NCBI GenBank assembly: GCA_934373455.1
Contig: CAKRON010000065.1
Coordinates: 1-14,508, forward strand
Reading direction: 5' to 3'
Source of the DNA: an uncultured Marvinbryantia sp.
GTDB lineage: Bacteria; Bacillota; Clostridia; Lachnospirales; Lachnospiraceae
Length of the DNA: 14,508 nucleotides
Below the pieces are notes generated by a model. It had not been told where the DNA came from, did no database searches, and was given only the letters and a program-made list of their open reading frames with translations. A program made the position numbers and the translations under genes. Below, in pieces: positions 14,502 to 14,508 of the stretch. Within the stretch, counting starts at the first letter, position 1. The number at the start of each line of letters is the position of its first letter.

Positions 14502-14508
14502 ATTTCTT

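Overview
The window looks like chromosomal DNA from a gut-type Clostridia, most likely a Lachnospiraceae relative. The support is AT-rich Gram-positive signals (AGGAGG ribosome binding sites, TTGACA-17-TATAAT promoters), the family profile of the proteins, and a THF riboswitch ahead of formate-tetrahydrofolate ligase. This is inference from sequence features, not from a database match. Every recognisable larger gene lies on the minus strand; the one supported plus-strand gene is a 52-residue small ORF.

Layout, left to right. (1) 2-1177: a PucR-type regulator; then 1350-1508, a small plus-strand ORF of unknown function; then 1592-2956, an NCS2/AzgA-type purine permease. The small ORF and the permease converge on a shared terminator at 1526-1558. 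(2) 3071-5167: a GlgX-type glycogen debranching enzyme, behind a MmcQ/YjbR-fold protein (5190-5552) and a small VWA-domain protein (5598-6254), closely spaced and probably one transcript. (3) 6429-7445: a macro-domain protein with a C-terminal HTH-like domain, with an inverted repeat over its promoter. (4) 7593-8374: a PD-(D/E)XK nuclease-like gene split into two frames at a run of six A, exactly at an A AAA AAT slippery heptamer. (5) 8432-9090: a composite tandem repeat array, mostly with an exact 53-bp period, in a gene-free stretch of about 0.9 kb. (6) 9300-10135: the rplM-rpsI operon with a perfect consensus promoter, an L13-leader-like 5' UTR and a strong terminator. (7) 10345-11415: a secreted SGNH hydrolase with cell-wall-binding repeats. 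(8) 11541-12308: a formate/nitrite transporter. (9) 12422-14110: fhs, under a consensus promoter, a THF riboswitch and an intrinsic terminator.

How the genes fit together. Formate transport next to formate-THF ligase is a coherent one-carbon module, with tetrahydrofolate sensed in the leader of the ligase mRNA. PucR plus a purine permease suggests purine uptake and catabolism control. The macro/HTH and VWA pair, with the nuclease-like gene upstream, is the least explained part: all lie on one strand in sequence and could form a stress or ADP-ribose-linked module, but this is conjecture. The most unusual non-coding element is the repeat array; the most unusual coding element is the split nuclease gene.
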